From NCBI RefSeq assembly GCF_003173575.1, contig NZ_QGNY01000001.1:558001-622000 (forward strand): a DNA stretch of 64,000 bases. Reading direction: 5' to 3'. Made by a program: the position numbers and the translations under genes. Shown piece after piece: positions 61,989 through 64,000 of the stretch. The first letter of the stretch is position 1, and each line of letters starts with the position of its first letter. Under the pieces are notes generated by a model. That model saw only the letters and a program-made list of their open reading frames with translations, did not search any database and was not told the DNA's origin. Source of the DNA: Pedobacter paludis (GTDB lineage Bacteria > Bacteroidota > Bacteroidia > Sphingobacteriales > Sphingobacteriaceae).

Positions 61989-62711
61989 TTAGGCGTCAAA
62001 TTTATCGAGCAACTTAATTAAAGTGGCAAAATCTTTTGGATATGGTGCATCAATTACAATATCCTGATCATTTAATCCTTTAAAAACCAAGTGCCTGGCG
62101 TGTAATGCAAAGCGCTTCATAACGGGTTGTTCTTCCTCGCCCTTGGTTAATTTGTAACCACGTTTAATTGAGGATAAATAAACAGGTTTTCCACGATACA
62201 TTTCATCACCAACAATTGCCGCTCTTTGGGTAGCTAAGTGAATGCGGATTTGGTGCATCCTACCCGTAATCGGTTTGCACTCTACCAAGGTATAATGCTT
62301 GTAATATTTTAAGGAATCAAAAATGGTTTCAGCTCTTTTTCCTTCAGCCCTGTCTATGGTTACATTTTTATTGCCATCGTTTAGAATGGGCAAATCAACC
62401 ATTAATTTATCAAAAATAACGTGTCCATCTACAACAGCATGATAGGTTTTATTAACCTTTCTTCTTTCAAACTGCATAGAAGCATGACGATAACCCTCTG
62501 GATTTTTAGCAATAATTAAAGCGCCTGAAGTTTCTTTATCCAATCGGTGACAAACCTGTGCATCATCACTATATTGCTTAGCCAAACGTAAAACGTTGGT
62601 TTCTCCAGAACCTCCACGTTCATCTAATGATGCCAAGAATGGCGGTTTATTTATAACAATGAAATCGTTGTCTTCGAAAAGAATAAGGTCTTTAAAATTC
62701 GGATACTTCAA
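61989..62711 (-). CDS. RluA-family pseudouridine synthase
   Basis: About 240 residues. It has no S4 domain; the catalytic Asp is in HRLDKETSGALIIAKN and the downstream ITGRMHQIRIHLA and HARHLVFKG blocks complete the family pattern. It turns specific uridines of rRNA or tRNA into pseudouridine; the site is not predictable. I place the start at the TTG at 62711 (MKYPNFKDLILFEDN), because the -7 element at 62736-62743 overlaps the longest frame's TTG at 62738. Confidence 0.87.
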   Translation of the reverse strand: MKYPNFKDLILFEDNDFIVINKPPFLASLDERGGSGETNVLRLAKQYSDDAQVCHRLDKETSGALIIAKNPEGYRHASMQFERRKVNKTYHAVVDGHVIFDKLMVDLPILNDGNKNVTIDRAEGKRAETIFDSLKYYKHYTLVECKPITGRMHQIRIHLATQRAAIVGDEMYRGKPVYLSSIKRGYKLTKGEEEQPVMKRFALHARHLVFKGLNDQDIVIDAPYPKDFATLIKLLDKFDA

Positions 62712-62735
62712 ACTGTGGATATTATTAATGAAGCA

Positions 62736-62743
62736 CAAAAATA
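62736..62743 (-). promoter_or_regulatory. -7 element for the pseudouridine synthase
   Basis: Minus-strand TATTTTTG, a full match, predicting a start near 62730 and a leader of about 19 nt to the TTG at 62711. Confidence 0.45.
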
Positions 62744-62861
62744 CGGATTTATTTTTATTGGTTTAGAAATTAACCTCAACTTGTCTGTATTTCAATATAG
62801 ATAAAACCAATCTCAATCCAATTGAAGTAATCACAACATTCATTATTGGTTAGATATCGAT

Positions 62862-63293
62862 TTATTGAGAGATTACAGTTAAACCCTCATGTGTTAATTC
62901 AAGAGTTTCAAGTGCTATCTCACTATCATCAGAAATCAACACTGGTCCAATGTACTTAACCGGGAATGCGTTTTTTACCTGCCATGTAAATATCGGGCTA
63001 TGGCTTTCATCTAGTAAATTGATGACTATATTTCTTCTTTCAATATTGCCGGCAGATTTTGTATTGATCCAGTTGAAAAACTCGATGTCTCCTTTAATTA
63101 TGCCACGCTTCAAAATAATATTGGAAAATTTGCGTAAGCCTGGTATTTTTCTTCCGCTATCAACAGGGCTTGAACCGTCTCTTACAGAAACTGCTTCTAT
63201 TTCTATGTCTAATCCCGATACTTCCGCAAATCCAACTCTAGTTCCACCCCAGTCTACTATAAAATGATAACGGTTGATTGAATTTTCTGCCAT
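62862..63293 (-). CDS. Lone contractile-tail tube protein (phage T4 gp19-like)
   Basis: A 143-residue tube-type protein. NRYHFIVDWGGTRVGFAEVSGL at the start, then KRGIIKGDIEFFNWIN and the C-terminal strands EIALETLELTHEGL match the gp19/Afp1/Pvc1 tube family that forms the inner tube of contractile tails and extracellular injection systems. No sheath, baseplate, spike or ATPase genes flank it within the window. The ATG at 63293 is used; the frame start at 63323 would add MCSRSLNNNP. Confidence 0.8.
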   Translation of the reverse strand: MAENSINRYHFIVDWGGTRVGFAEVSGLDIEIEAVSVRDGSSPVDSGRKIPGLRKFSNIILKRGIIKGDIEFFNWINTKSAGNIERRNIVINLLDESHSPIFTWQVKNAFPVKYIGPVLISDDSEIALETLELTHEGLTVISQ

Positions 63294-63347
63294 GGGATTA
63301 TTATTTAATGATCTAGAACACAATATAATAACTAATATAAGAAAAAC

Positions 63348-63400
63348 AAAAAAGCCACAGGTTTTCTGAATAAACAGAAAGCTTGTGGCCTATATTTTTT
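63348..63400. terminator. Hairpin terminator between regulator and tube-protein gene
   Basis: GCCACAGGTTTTCTG (63354-63368) and CAGAAAGCTTGTGGC (63375-63389) pair with two mismatches; runs of T follow on both strands. It probably serves the response regulator gene on the minus strand. Confidence 0.8.
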
Positions 63401-63413
63401 TTAAAAATTAATT

Positions 63414-64000
63414 TTACGAAAGTTCGAATTTATATCCAACACCTTTAACGGTAGACACATAAGTCTCACCTAATTTTTCGCGGAGTTTGCGAATGTGAAC
63501 ATCAATGGTTCTGTTTGTAACCACTACCGAATCTTCCCAAATATTTTTAAGGATGGATTCGCGTGTATATACTTTGCCAGGTTTTGAAGCTAATAGATAA
63601 AGCAATTCAAATTCTTTCTTAGCAAGCACAACCTTATTGCCTCCTTGAAAAACTAAGTATGCTTCTCTATCAATAACCAAATCGCCTATCTCTAATTTAT
63701 TTTCTGATACTTCCTCAGTGCCTGAATTCCGTCTCAAAATGGCATTAATTCTGCTCACCAAAGCTCGGGGTTTAATCGGCTTTGCGATATAATCATCAGC
63801 ACCAACATTAAAACCAGCTATTTCAGAATATTCCTCACTCCTTGCCGTCAAAAAAACCATGAAGGTGTTTTTGAATTCAGGAATGGCTCGCATTAATCTG
63901 CAAGCCTCTATCCCATCCATTTTAGGCATCATGATATCTAAAATAATCAAATCAGGATGAACCTTTTTTGCAACTGTAATGCCTTCTTGTCCGTTTGAGG
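63414..64000 (-). CDS. OmpR-type response regulator (5' end beyond window)
   Basis: About 195 residues are visible and the frame runs to the window edge, so the N-terminus is missing. The receiver half contains VHPDLIILDIMMPKMDGIEA (phosphorylatable Asp in ILDIM) and the Lys in IAKPIKP. The C-terminal winged helix (about the last 100 residues; LAKKEFELLYLLASKPGKVYTRE and VDVHIRKLREK-like IDVHIRKLREKLG) binds DNA. A partner kinase may lie outside the window. Confidence 0.92.
   Translation of the reverse strand, partial: SNGQEGITVAKKVHPDLIILDIMMPKMDGIEACRLMRAIPEFKNTFMVFLTARSEEYSEIAGFNVGADDYIAKPIKPRALVSRINAILRRNSGTEEVSENKLEIGDLVIDREAYLVFQGGNKVVLAKKEFELLYLLASKPGKVYTRESILKNIWEDSVVVTNRTIDVHIRKLREKLGETYVSTVKGVGYKFELS

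Noticed and set aside
62862..63323. Possible prophage
   Set aside because: Only one phage-tail-like gene is present; neighbours are housekeeping or regulatory.

Overview
The window is a chromosomal segment of a Bacteroidota bacterium, most likely Sphingobacteriaceae and Pedobacter-like. The evidence is low-GC DNA, TAnnTTTG-type -7 promoter elements (one with a TTTG -33 box at 19 bp), a PorP/SprF protein beside a gliding-type C-terminal-domain protein, LytTR regulators, and housekeeping genes in short mixed-strand operons. There is no prophage, integron, transposase or CRISPR array. Genus assignment is an inference; it would need 16S or whole-protein comparison.

Layout. 1-5.3 kb: 5'-proximal part of gyrA, a TetA-like MFS exporter, a membrane protein and a PIN-PhoH ATPase. 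5.3-6.0 kb: a 727-bp gene-free stretch with a strong minus-strand terminator and DnaA-box-like sites. 6-12 kb: FUSC transporter and a type IX secretion-linked pair. 12-20 kb: ohr, bioB, two Mg transporters (mgtE, corA), wbqC, an acyltransferase, a GT2 glycosyltransferase, a cysteine-less thioredoxin-like protein and aroQ. 20-28 kb: xerD, prmC, ribD, EamA exporter, yigZ, nucleoside phosphorylase, DUF1398, galM, a TrmH-type methylase and a YdeI-like protein. 28-33.5 kb: OmpA protein, degenerate DEAD-box protein, an intergenic region with a small ORF and a tRNA-like fold, and an LD-carboxypeptidase.

33.5-40 kb: a TolC-MacA-MacB-like tripartite efflux operon followed by a LytS/LytTR two-component pair. 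40-52 kb: a conserved unknown, Hsp20, thioesterase, glcD-folB, glutaryl-CoA dehydrogenase-like enzyme, a GxxExxY gene inside inverted repeats, lysA and lysC with two very small membrane ORFs between them, and a phosphohexomutase.

52.6-57.9 kb is the most interesting locus. A Cys-rich membrane protein is followed by an MbnP-like lipoprotein, an MbnH-like di-haem peroxidase, an outer-membrane protein starting with CDICGC, a lipoprotein with a His/Met-rich tail, a SCO-type copper chaperone and a cytochrome c. No methanobactin genes are present. I read this as a methanobactin-independent copper handling or oxidase maturation locus built round a Trp-oxidising MbnP/MbnH pair. rnpB, an NtrC-family regulator with a non-canonical GAFTGA loop, a ClC transporter, an RluA-type pseudouridine synthase, a lone contractile-tail tube protein and a truncated OmpR-type regulator complete the window.

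A family of intergenic palindromes ending in GTCAT/ATGAC recurs at least seven times, and a three-copy ~115-bp tandem repeat sits upstream of the copper locus. Several starts differ from the longest ORF because promoter elements overlap the upstream candidate codons; these cases are explained in the entries.
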